Of a stretch of 64,000 nucleotides of DNA, positions 52,737 through 63,149 are shown one piece after another. The translations under genes were made by a program, and so were the position numbers. The first letter of the stretch is position 1. Every line of letters starts with the position of its first letter. The DNA is taken from assembly GCA_003024785.1 (NCBI GenBank), contig PUQB01000294.1, forward strand, positions 203,501 through 267,500, given 5' to 3'. Under the pieces are notes generated by a model that was given only the letters and a program-made list of their open reading frames with translations, made no database searches and was not told the DNA's origin. This DNA is from Selaginella tamariscina. Lineage: Eukaryota > Streptophyta > Lycopodiopsida > Selaginellales > Selaginellaceae.

Positions 52737-53788
52737 TGTATGTATGTATGTATGTTGAACTTCACGTTCAGCTTGATTGCAAACAACAGGAAATATAGGA
52801 CACATTGTGTGTGGTGATTTGAAACTCAAATATACATTTATATTGCATTAGCATTTCATATAAGTCATAGATATTCTTATATAATGATATACTACATAAT
52901 CACATACAATCAGAACACACCGAATATATAGCAAACTCCATACTTGTGTGTGTTAATATACTACATAAGTGGTAGTGAAATCATGCACACACTCCGCCTA
53001 CAATCTGAATAAGTACATAGCAAACCATCTACATATATATTTGTTACTAAACAGGGACTGCATGTAGAACACAAGTACTGGAATTTGGAGCGTCTCCTCT
53101 GGGGGCTATAATCAGATTATGGTACTCCAGATGACCAGCATAAGACTGCGTTCGTAAGTCCATGGGGTGCTTACACTAGAATTTTCATAATATTATATGT
53201 TATATTCCTATATATATATATATATAATATAATGACAACGTTAATACTACATTCTCACATATTAAAAAATGTCATAAATTCATGTCGAAAAAAAAATGAC
53301 TAAAACTCAGATTTTAACAAATTGACTTTTAATATACATTCGTGTTTCAGATATTTAAATTTATAAATAAACCATTGCTCAACATGTAATTCATATTCTT
53401 AAATTTTAATCTCATGAAATAAATTAGTTTGAATCCATATGTAAATCAATGATATGTTCACGTTTGAGCAAACTCATTAACACATGTTCCCAACTAATGC
53501 CTATTTAATTTTAATTGTAACCATGATAACAATCTATATATAATGGATTTATGTGTTATATCTAAATCTATTTATATCTCAGTAAAGTTAAAATCTAACA
53601 TAGTAAACTAATATATTAGAATTTTTAATGTACATTACATAAATATCTTTATATATAGATCTAAAGTATCACAATGTTTAATATTTTATATTAAATAAAT
53701 CATTTAAATATTCAATTCTCAACATAAATATAATCTTATCTAAACAGTGTATTTAAACAGATTTATTTAACCCATTTTGAGTTTAGAA
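51948..53788. other. AT-rich intergenic DNA
   Basis: 3' flank of the HeLo-like gene and of the dehydrogenase. It contains a (TA)n run of about 40 bp at 52695-52735 followed by TATG repeats. A 35-codon frame from an ATG at about 52170 shows nothing firm. Confidence 0.5.
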
Positions 53789-54740
53789 AGGGATCTCTTT
53801 GTGGGCCGTGTCGGCTCCTTCTCCTACGGTATGATATCTGTCATGTCCGTTTTTGTATATCCTGTACCAACAAAATATTATAATGTTAATCTTATAATGC
53901 TATATATAATTTGTATTAATGTTTTAATTAATATACTACCTGGGCCAATTCGAGATTTGCTTTGGTTGCAGCTGTGGTGTGTATGCATTTAAAGCATACT
54001 TTGACATACAGTAGTCGGGTTGGCTCTTTGGATATCCTTCGTCCGTGAGTTTGCGTCTGTGAACAGCTTCCATAAACTCCTCAACGCAGGATTCGATCAT
54101 TTGATCCCTTTGAAACTCATTCTTCAGAGGCTGCTTATTGAGGTACGTTAGTTTATTTCGTCGTGTCTGTGTCTGTGTCCGTGTGTGTCTGTGTGTCTGC
54201 GTAATATAATATATATTCATTAAGCACTTACACCTAGCCTGGAGCTGATATTGACGATCCGACTACCAGGTTTCATAAGTGGATGTGTTGCTTCGATCAT
54301 TCTTTTGGCTCCGTAATAATTCGTTTCCAATACAGCCTTTTCCCCTTTAACTCTATCTTCATAACTCTTGCTTGTAATTCCCGCATTATTATTTGTCGAC
54401 CAAGTATATAGTTTCCATAATATACATATCGTAGATATTTTCATGTGTGTGTGTGTGTGTGTGTGTAAATATTTGTCACATGTTTCAAGATAGCAATATT
54501 ACCAGAATATCTAAGGCGCCGTATGTGTGTTGGAGCCAGCTCGCAGCATGGGGCACGGGATACATCAAGCCTGTGGAAGTCCACATGGATACCCTGAGAG
54601 CTTCAACTGCCTCGGCCCCTCTTTGCTCGTCTCTGGCAGTGAGTATAGTTGTGAATCCATGCTTTGCGAGCTTGACAATCTCGAAGCCTATGCCCTTGTT
54701 ACTGCCTGTCACAACTCACAAGCGCTACTCTCTTCTCCAT
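53789..54740 (-). pseudogene. Short-chain dehydrogenase/reductase (carbonyl reductase-like), frame-broken
   Basis: NADP(H)-dependent SDR of the carbonyl/salutaridine-reductase type. The ATG at 54740 gives MEKRVALV, then TGSNKGIGFEIVK (Rossmann TGxxxGxG) in another frame because AGTTGTG is inserted at about 54706-54722. ILTARDEQRGAEAVEAL, VDFHRLDVS and TYGALDILV follow over two more frame changes. The second exon has NNAGITSKSYEDR, KAVLETNYYGAKRM and SRIVNISSRLG (catalytic Ser). The third has YCMSKYALNAYT (YxxxK) and, after another break, GYTKTDMTDI and EGADTA. No AG acceptor is visible where exon 2 should begin (NNAG). It is probably a pseudogene, or carries several sequence errors. Confidence 0.85.
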
Positions 54741-55494
54741 GACTGAACTCTTAACTTTTCTTGTGTTTTAAACGTATGTTCTAAAGTCATGTGAGAGTAA
54801 AAAGACTTTGATATGGCCCCGTGTATGTCGTGTATAGTTCTTTGGCTTCTCGTTATGTGTGCCATGCGTCTTACATGCACTGGTCAACACCCTGTGTGTG
54901 TGTGTGTGTGTGGTTTTGTCGTGACAAATATCTTTAAACTAATGGTACACATCACCCAAACACCGTGTGTGTGTGTATGTGTGTGGTTTTCTGCTAATAA
55001 ATAGTTCAAATAATATTACACACCACCCAACACCGTGAAACCTGTGTTCGTTTGTGTGTGAGAGAGAGTAATTAGATTCACATGAGTCAAACATGGTCAA
55101 AACGAAACTTATCCCGCAAACAGTATCGAAGTATCAGTCAAACAAAGGATTCTCTCTCTCTCTCTCACACACACGCATGTATATGAAACCTCTCTCTCTC
55201 TTTTTCTCTCACACACACGCATGTATATGAAAACTCTCTCTCTCTCTAAACACGAAAACACTTCCTGACCGAATTATGCATTCTTTGTCGGTACGTGCGT
55301 ACTACGTAATAGATCAACTTTTAAGGAGTTTAATTGAGAACCAGGCACAATCACGTGCTTTATTGGCAGGCACGCACGCATACATACAATCATAAACAAG
55401 TATCAAGCTGAAATATTATTCAGGGCAAGGAAATACCGATAAAGCTAGAACATAGCACACGGGCTTTTCTAGGAACTACAACAGTAAGCTTATT
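54741..55494. other. Intergenic DNA rich in TG, CT and CA microsatellites
   Basis: Contains two near-copies of ACACCGTGTGTGTGTG with TGGTTTT (54890-55010). It also has two near-copies of CTCACACACACGCATGTATA with TGAAA and CTCTCTCTC (55160-55250). No gene seen. Confidence 0.5.
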
Positions 55495-56204
55495 ATACTT
55501 TAAACGGGGTATGGACAAGAGGAAGAAACAGAATATCCAGGCATCCACAACCCAGAAAGATATCCACCTTCCGACGGTTGATCAGCTTGCATTCTCATAG
55601 ACCTCATGCGCATGCGGCAATCGACTTCTAGTAAGACCATATTAAGCATTTGTACGTATTAATATAATATATAGATATACATATACATATACATGTATAA
55701 TCATTTTTGAATAACTATTTACATTATATATAAGATCAGCATAATATAGAGAATCAAGAATCAAAATAAAGAATTACAGACTTGAGGTTGTTGAAATTTG
55801 TTAGTACACTTGGGTTGGTGAGTATAATATACGTTATAATAATAAATAACAATATAAATTTATAATAATAATATTATAGCTTCTTATAAGCATTTAAGAA
55901 TCACATGATTAAAAGAATAAACATTTATTTTAATATATGAAAATTGTCTTTTATAATGTGATAGATAGAGCAAAGGCAGCATGAAGAAGGAACTGAAGTT
56001 CAAACAGCATTTTTGGGTGTTGGAGTATACGATGAAGTTAACAGGGCAGTCTTTAGAATGCTGGACACAGAACTCAACAAGATAAATAAGGTTTTGTATT
56101 TGTTAAGCGCTAAAATAAAATTAATTATTAACTAATTGCAATAATGAATCTGGTTATTTGTTTATGTAGTTTTACAAATTGAAAGAGAATGAACTTATGA
56201 GCCT
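55495..56204 (+). pseudogene. PHO1-like copy B, SPX-side fragment, left of the copia insertion
   Basis: 55510-55640 matches 45350-45470 in copy A (GAAACAGAATATCCAGGCAT, GGTTGATCAGCTTGCATTCT). Further right, 55976-56092 encodes HEEGTEVQTAFLGVGVYDEV then NRAVFRMLDTELNKINK, ending at a GT donor. After an AT-rich intron, FYKLKENELMS follows. This is the end of an SPX domain as in PHO1 (E-x-F-x-KV...FY-K-K). The coding sequence stops at the copia LTR. The SPX N-terminus is not seen in this copy. Confidence 0.75.
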
Positions 56205-56382
56205 TGACAGAATGAAAGATCTTTAATCAGAAAAGAAAAGAAACAACTGTAATGCTTATTAGTTCACGCATAGCATATATACAACTCTACGTTGAAAATA
56301 TCTTGGCGACTGTTAAGCCTTGAAAGCGGCCGAAGAAGCTGCCGGAGATTGAGGCTGTCATCTCCTTGATTTCAGCTCAACA
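56205..56382 (-). repeat. 3' LTR of the copia element
   Basis: 178 bp; on the plus strand starts TGACAGAATGAAAG and ends CAGCTCAACA. I find no difference from 60588-60765. Confidence 0.95.
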
Positions 56383-56449
56383 CTCCTCCTAAACAAGGGT
56401 GATGACTGCTGCGCGGCTGCTTTGCATCTGTACTTTACCTCCTCCTCAG

Positions 56450-59400
56450 TCAAGGCCTTGCCACGACTCCAATTGCTGACCGATGCTCAATAAATAATTC
56501 TTTGGCCAGTGGCTTTGTGAAAATGTCTGCAAGCTGCTGACGTGAAGAAATGTGTTCAACTTTCAACAATCCTGCTTTTACCAAATCTCGAACATAATGA
56601 TAATGCTTGGCAACATGTCGAGACTTCCAGTGTGTTACCTCACTGTTACACCAATCGATAGCTCCTTTGTTGTCAACATGAAGCTTGGTTGGTGATATTT
56701 CCTGGCCAAGAGCTCCAAGGAAATCCTGAAACCAAAGAATTTCTCGTGAGGCAGCAGAGGCAGCAAGGTATTCTGCCTCTGTAGAAGAGAGAGCAACGTG
56801 AACTTGCTTCTTGCTGCTCCATAGAACTAGACTGCTTCCAAGCTGGAAACAAAAACCTGTAGTGGACTTGTAACTGTCACGGTCATCTGCCAAGCTGCTG
56901 TCACTGTAGGCAGTTAACGTGAACATCTCGCTAGGTTGGTATAACACCCCATAACCAAGCGTCTGCTTTACATAACGCATCACCGATTTAGCCATGTCCC
57001 AATGCTTTCTACCTGGATTAGCGGAAAACTGGCTAAGAGCAATGACCACGTAGGCTAAATCAGGGCGGCTACACACCATAGCATACATTAGACTTCCAAG
57101 TAGATTTCGAAACGGTACCTTTTGCATGGCATGTTGCTCCTCCTTGCTAGAAGGACATTCAGCCTTGGTTAAGAACTTGATGTTACCAGGTTCCATAGGT
57201 ACAAGAGATGGATTGCAATCAGCATAGCCATACGTCTCAAGTACTTTGGTCAAGTACTGTTGTTGAGATACATGAAGTAGACGTCGTTTCCTATCACGGT
57301 AAATCTCCAGTCCTAGAAAATACCGTGCTTCCCCAAGATCCTCCATAGCAAAAACCTTTCCAAGTTTTGCCTTAAAACACTTCAAATAATCAATGCTATT
57401 GCAAATCAAAAGTGAATCATCTACGTAAAGAGCAACTATAAGTAAAAACTTTCCTTCCCTTTTAATGTAGACGTTGGATTCTGGAGAAATGGGTGTGAAA
57501 CCGTCCGCTTTGAAAAATGCATCAATTTTCTGCCACCAAGCTCGCGATGCTTGCTTAAGCCCATAAAGAGCTTTCTTGAGTTTCCATACAAGGTGCTCCT
57601 TTCCAGGAACAACATAACCTTCGGGCTGTTGGAGATAAACTTCTTCCAGTAAATCTCCATTTAAAAATGCTGTTTTAATGTCAGTATGATGAATCTCAAG
57701 ATCAAAATGAGCAGCAAAAGAAAGTAAAATTCGAATGCTTATCATTTTTACCACCGGAGAGTAAGTCTCGAGATAGTCAACGCCATACTGTTGTTTGAAA
57801 CCCTGTGCCACGAGCCGTGCTTTGTGACAATTGATGGAGCCATCTGCATTCAACTTAGTCTTATAGACCCAGCGGCAGCCAAGAGCTGAGGCTCCCTTTG
57901 GTAAAACTGTGACCTCAAAGGTTCCCATGCGGGTGATAGAGTCAATCTCCCTATCCATCGCTTCCTTCCAGTGAACATTATCCGAGCTAGCCATAGCCTC
58001 TTTAAAAGAGATTGGCTCTAGCACACAGGCAGCTGCACAAAATTCTAAGAGATTAGAGGTAAAAGCATACGAGCACTCTGCATTTTCAATGGCTTTCTTG
58101 CTTGGAATTTTCATCCGCTTTCCTCTTCCTAGCTCCTCAATTGCTGGTGTAGGATCAACTATCACTGGAGATGGAGACGTGGATTCAACTGGTTCATTAT
58201 CAGCTTGGATCACTGAGTCAGCTCCTCCTTGATCAAGAGACTCTACAGCAGGATAATCATTCCAAACATCTGCATCAAGAATGTTGTCGTCCCAGAGCCA
58301 CTCATGTGGAAACGTCACAAAATCAAGGTCAGGAATAGAAGCTGTCTCAAAATAAGAAGTTTCCTCAAAAAATTGTACCTCTTCCTGCCTACAGACGTGA
58401 ACAGTGCTAGTCGATGGATTCATCAAACGGTAAGCATGAGGACTTGTCTCTGACATGCCTACAAACATTAGTCGTTGTCCAGAAGGTTCAAATTTTGAAC
58501 GTAGATCTGAGGGAATATGTCGATAAGCAGTACACCCAAAAATACGTAGATTAGCCACATCAGGCTTAATTCCCGTAAACCGTTCTTCAGGAGTTTTCCC
58601 TCTAACTGCGACAGTGGGACGATGGTTAAGAAGAAAAACTGCATACCTTACGGCTTCTGCCCAAAATTTCTCAGGAGCATTTGCATGTGCAAGAAGACAT
58701 CTTGCTATATCCACGATAGAACGATTCTTTCTTTCTGCGACCCCATTATGTTGAGGTGTATATGGTTCGGTGAGTTGGCGTTGAATCCCAGAAGTGGAAC
58801 ATAGCTGATTGAAACTGCGATTCACAAATTCACCACCATTATCAGTCCTCAACTTTTTGATCCGGCAACCAGTTTGGTTCTCCACCAATGCTTTCCATTC
58901 TATAAAGCAATCCAAAACTTCAGATTTAGTTTTTAAGAAATAAACCCAAGTTTTTCGACTAAGATCATCCGTAAAGGTTAGGAAATACTTAGCCTTGCTA
59001 AAAGATGGAATACGGATTGGGCCACAGACGTCACTATGGACAAGCTCCAACAGTTCATGTGCCCTACTCCCGATTGTTTTGAATGGTTGGCGATGATGCT
59101 TGCCAAGAGCACATGCCTCGCATGGAGAAAGAGTCAAATCGTTAGATACATTCAAACCATTTACCATTGGTCTCAAACTTTCAATCCCGGAAATTGAGCA
59201 ATGACCTAGTCGCTTGTGCCAAAGGTCACAACTACCTTTGCCAACTGAGGCAAGAATTAAGGAATTGGTTGACACCTTATCCGTAAGATGGTACAAATTT
59301 CCTTTCCTAGGTGCTACGGCAACCACGTTGTTAGAATACTTTCTTTGGATAATACAAGTCGTATCGTTAAAAACGACCGTATTACCCATATCAGTTATTT

Positions 59401-59821
59401 TAGCAACAGAAAGTAAATCTTTGCGTAAGGAAGGAGCAAACATTACCCCAGCGAGTGTGAGATCCCCTTCAGATGTGTGAATGCTGATATCACCGATTCC
59501 ATGCACGTGATGCTCACTATTGTCTCCCAGTTGAACTGCATGTTGGCCAAGACAGTCACGATACTTAACATAATGATCCTTATGCCAAGTTAGGTGAGTA
59601 GTAGCACCAGAATCTATCACAAAAGAACCTTTTACCGTTGTGTTATTGCAAGCTTCGGTTTTGATCTCAGCAACACAAGCCTCCTCAAGTAGGCGTCCAT
59701 AGTTAGCTGATGTCTTCCTAGACTTGATCTCTTCCAATTGCTTTTGAAGATGTTTCATCTTCAATCTGCATTCACTTTCATCATGGTTAGCTTTGTTACA
59801 GTAACCACAATTTTCTTTTTC
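56450..59821 (-). CDS. Copia pol polyprotein (protease, integrase, RT, RNase H)
   Basis: Open for over 1100 codons. It begins with the gag-type zinc knuckle C-GY-C-NKAN-H-DESE-C just after a TAA near 59820. The domains in order are protease FVIDSGATTHLT, integrase zinc domain LWHKRLGHCS with CEACALGKHH, integrase core HSDVCGPI, RTDNGGEF and PQHNGVAERKNR, reverse transcriptase CRWVYKTKLNADGS, HTDIKTAFLNGDL and LYVDDSLLI, then RNase H AYSDSSLADD, VALSSTEAEYLAA and LHVDNKGAI. Every catalytic residue that I can check is present. No internal stop is seen up to the TGA/TAA region at 56450. Products act in cytoplasmic virus-like particles. It lies in a -1 frame relative to gag. Confidence 0.96.
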   Translation of the reverse strand, partial: EKENCGYCNKANHDESECRLKMKHLQKQLEEIKSRKTSANYGRLLEEACVAEIKTEACNNTTVKGSFVIDSGATTHLTWHKDHYVKYRDCLGQHAVQLGDNSEHHVHGIGDISIHTSEGDLTLAGVMFAPSLRKDLLSVAKITDMGNTVVFNDTTCIIQRKYSNNVVAVAPRKGNLYHLTDKVSTNSLILASVGKGSCDLWHKRLGHCSISGIESLRPMVNGLNVSNDLTLSPCEACALGKHHRQPFKTIGSRAHELLELVHSDVCGPIRIPSFSKAKYFLTFTDDLSRKTWVYFLKTKSEVLDCFIEWKALVENQTGCRIKKLRTDNGGEFVNRSFNQLCSTSGIQRQLTEPYTPQHNGVAERKNRSIVDIARCLLAHANAPEKFWAEAVRYAVFLLNHRPTVAVRGKTPEERFTGIKPDVANLRIFGCTAYRHIPSDLRSKFEPSGQRLMFVGMSETSPHAYRLMNPSTSTVHVCRQEEVQFFEETSYFETASIPDLDFVTFPHEWLWDDNILDADVWNDYPAVESLDQGGADSVIQADNEPVESTSPSPVIVDPTPAIEELGRGKRMKIPSKKAIENAECSYAFTSNLLEFCAAACVLEPISFKEAMASSDNVHWKEAMDREIDSITRMGTFEVTVLPKGASALGCRWVYKTKLNADGSINCHKARLVAQGFKQQYGVDYLETYSPVVKMISIRILLSFAAHFDLEIHHTDIKTAFLNGDLLEEVYLQQPEGYVVPGKEHLVWKLKKALYGLKQASRAWWQKIDAFFKADGFTPISPESNVYIKREGKFLLIVALYVDDSLLICNSIDYLKCFKAKLGKVFAMEDLGEARYFLGLEIYRDRKRRLLHVSQQQYLTKVLETYGYADCNPSLVPMEPGNIKFLTKAECPSSKEEQHAMQKVPFRNLLGSLMYAMVCSRPDLAYVVIALSQFSANPGRKHWDMAKSVMRYVKQTLGYGVLYQPSEMFTLTAYSDSSLADDRDSYKSTTGFCFQLGSSLVLWSSKKQVHVALSSTEAEYLAASAASREILWFQDFLGALGQEISPTKLHVDNKGAIDWCNSEVTHWKSRHVAKHYHYVRDLVKAGLLKVEHISSRQQLADIFTKPLAKELFIEHRSAIGVVARP

Positions 59822-60588
59822 TTATCCTTCCCATTCTCCTTCAACTTGGACGTGTTCAACTCCCCTTCTGATTTTCCCTTGTTCTTTTTCTTCCTTGCAA
59901 TTTGCTTAGAAGTTCCTACAAACAAGGCTTGATCAGAATTTGAGCTGCCAATTCCCACATCCTTCCGCATGATTATCTCCTCCTTAACGGCAAGTATTGC
60001 ACGGCTAAGTTGAAGCTTCTCAACCTGCATCAAATTGCTTCGAAGGGAGTGAAAAGAGTTGGGTAAAGAACGAAGAAAGAAGTAATTTTGGAGGGAAGGA
60101 GGAAGCTTGTTGTCTTTGTCGGACTCCTCAATTTGCCTGTACGTGTTCTTCATGTTGTCCACGAACTGGTCAAAGTTCTCGGATTCGGACCACCGCATAT
60201 TGACCATCTCTGTGTAGAGGTGTCCAATCTGCACATGAGTCTGCAACTTGTGCTTGTCGCAGAGCTTCTTCCACAGATCTTTGCTGGTGTAGTTCTCCTC
60301 GAGATTGAGATCATCTAACACACTCTCCGTCACAGCTAATCCAATCGTTGCCGTGCCTTTATCCTCTCGCCGGCTCCAGGTGTCCAGCTTTTGGTATCCA
60401 GCATCGGCTCCTGGTTTGAGCTCGTCTCCATTGACCACGCCCCAAACTCCCTCGCCTTTGAGGATGAGTTCCATTCGGCGTCTCCAGCTTGAGAAATTTC
60501 CAGAACCATCAAAAATGGTAATGGAACGGCCGTTGGAGAATGTGACGGTAGCAGCATCTCCATCTTTCTGACCCTGCTCCGATACCAT
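59761..60588 (-). CDS. Copia gag
   Basis: The capsid-type protein starts at the ATG that overlaps the primer-binding site (60587). It carries the UBN2/copia-gag pattern: ITIFDGSGNFSSWRRRMEL, GEGVWGVVNG, DLWKKLCDKH and LRSLPNSFHSLRSNLMQ. A Lys-rich tail (GKDKKKKIVV) leads into the region where pol takes over in another frame. The last ~20 gag-frame codons overlap the zinc knuckle and are probably not the real C-terminus. Confidence 0.93.
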   Translation of the reverse strand: MVSEQGQKDGDAATVTFSNGRSITIFDGSGNFSSWRRRMELILKGEGVWGVVNGDELKPGADAGYQKLDTWSRREDKGTATIGLAVTESVLDDLNLEENYTSKDLWKKLCDKHKLQTHVQIGHLYTEMVNMRWSESENFDQFVDNMKNTYRQIEESDKDNKLPPSLQNYFFLRSLPNSFHSLRSNLMQVEKLQLSRAILAVKEEIIMRKDVGIGSSNSDQALFVGTSKQIARKKKNKGKSEGELNTSKLKENGKDKKKKIVVTVTKLTMMKVNAD

Positions 60589-60765
60589 GACAGAATGAAA
60601 GATCTTTAATCAGAAAAGAAAAGAAACAACTGTAATGCTTATTAGTTCACGCATAGCATATATACAACTCTACGTTGAAAATATCTTGGCGACTGTTAAG
60701 CCTTGAAAGCGGCCGAAGAAGCTGCCGGAGATTGAGGCTGTCATCTCCTTGATTTCAGCTCAACA
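60588..60765 (-). repeat. 5' LTR of the copia element
   Basis: 178 bp, TGTTGAGCTG...CATTCTGTCA in element orientation, TG/CA ends, same sequence as the 3' LTR. Confidence 0.95.
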
Positions 60766-62690
60766 CCTGGCAGTTTCTTTAGATGCGCAAAGCTCATGTT
60801 ATGCAGGGTTTTTCTCTGGTCTCTCTTTTGATTCGTACTCAGAGAATTTACGAAGACAAAGAGTATTCTCAGCAGTATATGAATGCGGTATTTCCCATCT
60901 TCAGGTACGTCTAAACAGGCGCAAGAAACACGCTATCCTGAATTTACTGCAGTATGCTTGCAACCGTAATGCAGACACACACACAAGCTAATTTGAATTT
61001 ACTGCAGTATGCTTGCAACCGTAATGCAGACACACACACAAGCTAATTTGAATTTACTACAGTATGCTTGCAGCAATACTGTTGCACATATTTTATACGG
61101 TGTAAACATATACTGCTGGAGAAGAACACGGATAAACCAAACGTTTTATTCTGGGGCTTAAGATAGGAACTGAATTAACATACCGTGACGGCAATGGGAT
61201 TAACTACTGTAGCATTAATCGGGATGATAATACATCTTCAAGTAACTGTGGGGTTGCACAGCTTTCAAGGAGACTATTCCACTCATCGTTGTATCTATTA
61301 TATAATATTATTTATACATATACACACGCATTTTCTCGGATTGTTTGTTTTATATCAAAATCGACATGTTTCATATAAAATCTACAAAATTTCAGCAAAC
61401 ACAAAAATAATAATTATTAAAACTTATTTTTATATTTTATGTATGATATATATACACATGTGCTATGACACACACACACACACAAGTATACCTAGCTCAA
61501 AATGTAGGTTTTGTATATACAAGTAAAATCAACATGTGTGTGATAATGTCTGTTTCGGTAATTATTGAATTTTTTTAATTTTTGTAATTATTAATTTTAG
61601 AATTTTTAAAGCATGTTGATTTTAGTATAATCTTTGTTATCATAGCCTCAAGCAATCTAATTTTTATGGCTCTACAGACATATCGTCAGAGCATGTATAT
61701 GTGTTTGCGTGCGTGCGATCATTTTTACTAATTTCTGCCTTATTGTTTTGGGAATTTTGTTTTTGCTGATGCTCTACACGTTTCTTTTTTCTAGTATCAC
61801 TTAGGCATAATTTTTAACACCGCTTATAAGGTTAGCTTTATATAACATGCATATAATATGCATCCATGGTTTATTGCTGCTAATATTTTATGATTTCTGC
61901 TTGCGGATCAGCTTACAAGTCAGGTAAGATTATTTTTTGTTATATATATAGCGTGTGTGTGTGTGTGGTGTGTGTACGTGGGTGTGTCTTCAGATTCATA
62001 TATGTAAATATGCATACATATTCGAAGGTTTGGGCGATCAGAGAACTTGAGGCATCAATAAGGCAACAATTGAGGCAGTTTTTGAAGAAGCCACCCAAGT
62101 AGTAACGTCTTATGCAGGTACGTTTCGTGCGTGCGTGCGTGCGTGCAAATTATAGTTTTATAAACATTATCTTACACATTACGTATTATATAAAACTTGT
62201 CATAGTCATCATTATACAAAATGAGTTCCTGATTTAGGGTTTTAAGAATGTTTTTAAATATTCAAAATATTTCAAAATCCTTATAATATTCTAAGAATAT
62301 GCTCTTAAGGGATATTTTTAGAAATATTTGGTATTCTAAGTTGAACAATCTACAGACTCATATTTCTTCTAATTTTTTCTTCTGCAAAGTAGTGTATTAG
62401 GAATATATTCGATGAGAAAGACATAATAAATATACAATGTGAGTGCTTATTAGCAATGGCAATTGGATTAAGGATGGGATATATCTATATAAAAAATATT
62501 ACATTGATGATAATAACAATAATAATCTCTGCAGCTGCAACTATTTGGGCAATTCACGGGACATTGTTCACGACTGGGGTCTTCTTAATCGTCAGTCTGT
62601 AAACCCATGGTTAAGATATACGGTATCTCTAAAAATTGTTTACATAAGTTATATATTTAATTTTTTACATCACTTAAAAAATGAATAATA
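60766..62690 (+). pseudogene. PHO1-like copy B, EXS-side fragments, right of the copia insertion
   Basis: 60786-60905 corresponds to 45911-46049 of copy A but lacks 26 nt that encode the transmembrane segment (ALLVALTL), breaking the frame. IRTQRIYEDKEYSQQYMNA is retained. 61115-61260 encodes CWRRTRINQTFYSG-like and ELTYR sequence, then AMGLTTVALIGMIIHLQVTV, closer to the family than copy A. 62028-62104 gives an unassigned stretch ending in KKPPK. 62500-62640 repeats the C-terminal EXS piece (IISAAATIWAI, DIVHDWGLLNRQSVNPWLR) with a one-base loss. A 50-bp tandem duplication (GAATTTACTGCAGTATGCTT) lies at about 60938-61050. Not functional. Confidence 0.82.
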
Positions 62691-63149
62691 AAAATTTTGA
62701 AAAAATAAATATCAATATGATTATATATCAAATATAAACATATGCAAAACATGAGTTTTTAATTTCATTATGTGGAGAGAAAATAAACATAAAAAAAAAT
62801 TCTGTCGTGTGGAATAATTTTTCAAGTGGCTATGTTTTTAAGTTCCTATCTAGTATTCACACGTCTTTGCTAGTCTGAACTCCACAAAAACATTATAGTA
62901 CACTACCCATATGTCAGAATAGTGAATTCCTTCGTAGCATCGTAGGTATGAAGCCACTTGAGCAGATTCTCTAGACCTCTCCAATCAGTTCCGGTTTGGA
63001 AAATCTTGCCTCTAAATTGCCCATGAGCTCTCAGTTCCAGTTAATCTAATGCTTTAATGTTTAGAAAGGAAATAGGACAAGCCCCCCTTGACAACCTTGG
63101 AAGTCCTTTCACCAAGGGGAACGCATTATTGCTAGTTTTATTTATCACC
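62691..63149. other. Intergenic DNA, no gene seen
   Basis: AT-rich to about 62900, then a more balanced composition. The balanced part may already belong to the transposon remnant that follows, but I see no motif. Confidence 0.45.

Larger units (their letters stand above)
56205..60765 (-). mobile_element. Ty1/copia LTR retrotransposon, young, nearly intact
   Basis: 4.56-kb element on the minus strand. LTRs of 178 bp (5' at 60588-60765, 3' at 56205-56382) look identical base for base, so insertion is recent. The 5' LTR is followed at once by TGGTATCGGAGCAGGG, the initiator-Met primer-binding site. AGGAGGAG before the 3' LTR is the polypurine tract. Gag and pol occupy two frames. The flanks, AGCCT on the left and CCTGG on the right, are not an exact 5-bp target duplication. 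It lies inside PHO1-like copy B in the opposite orientation. Confidence 0.96.
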
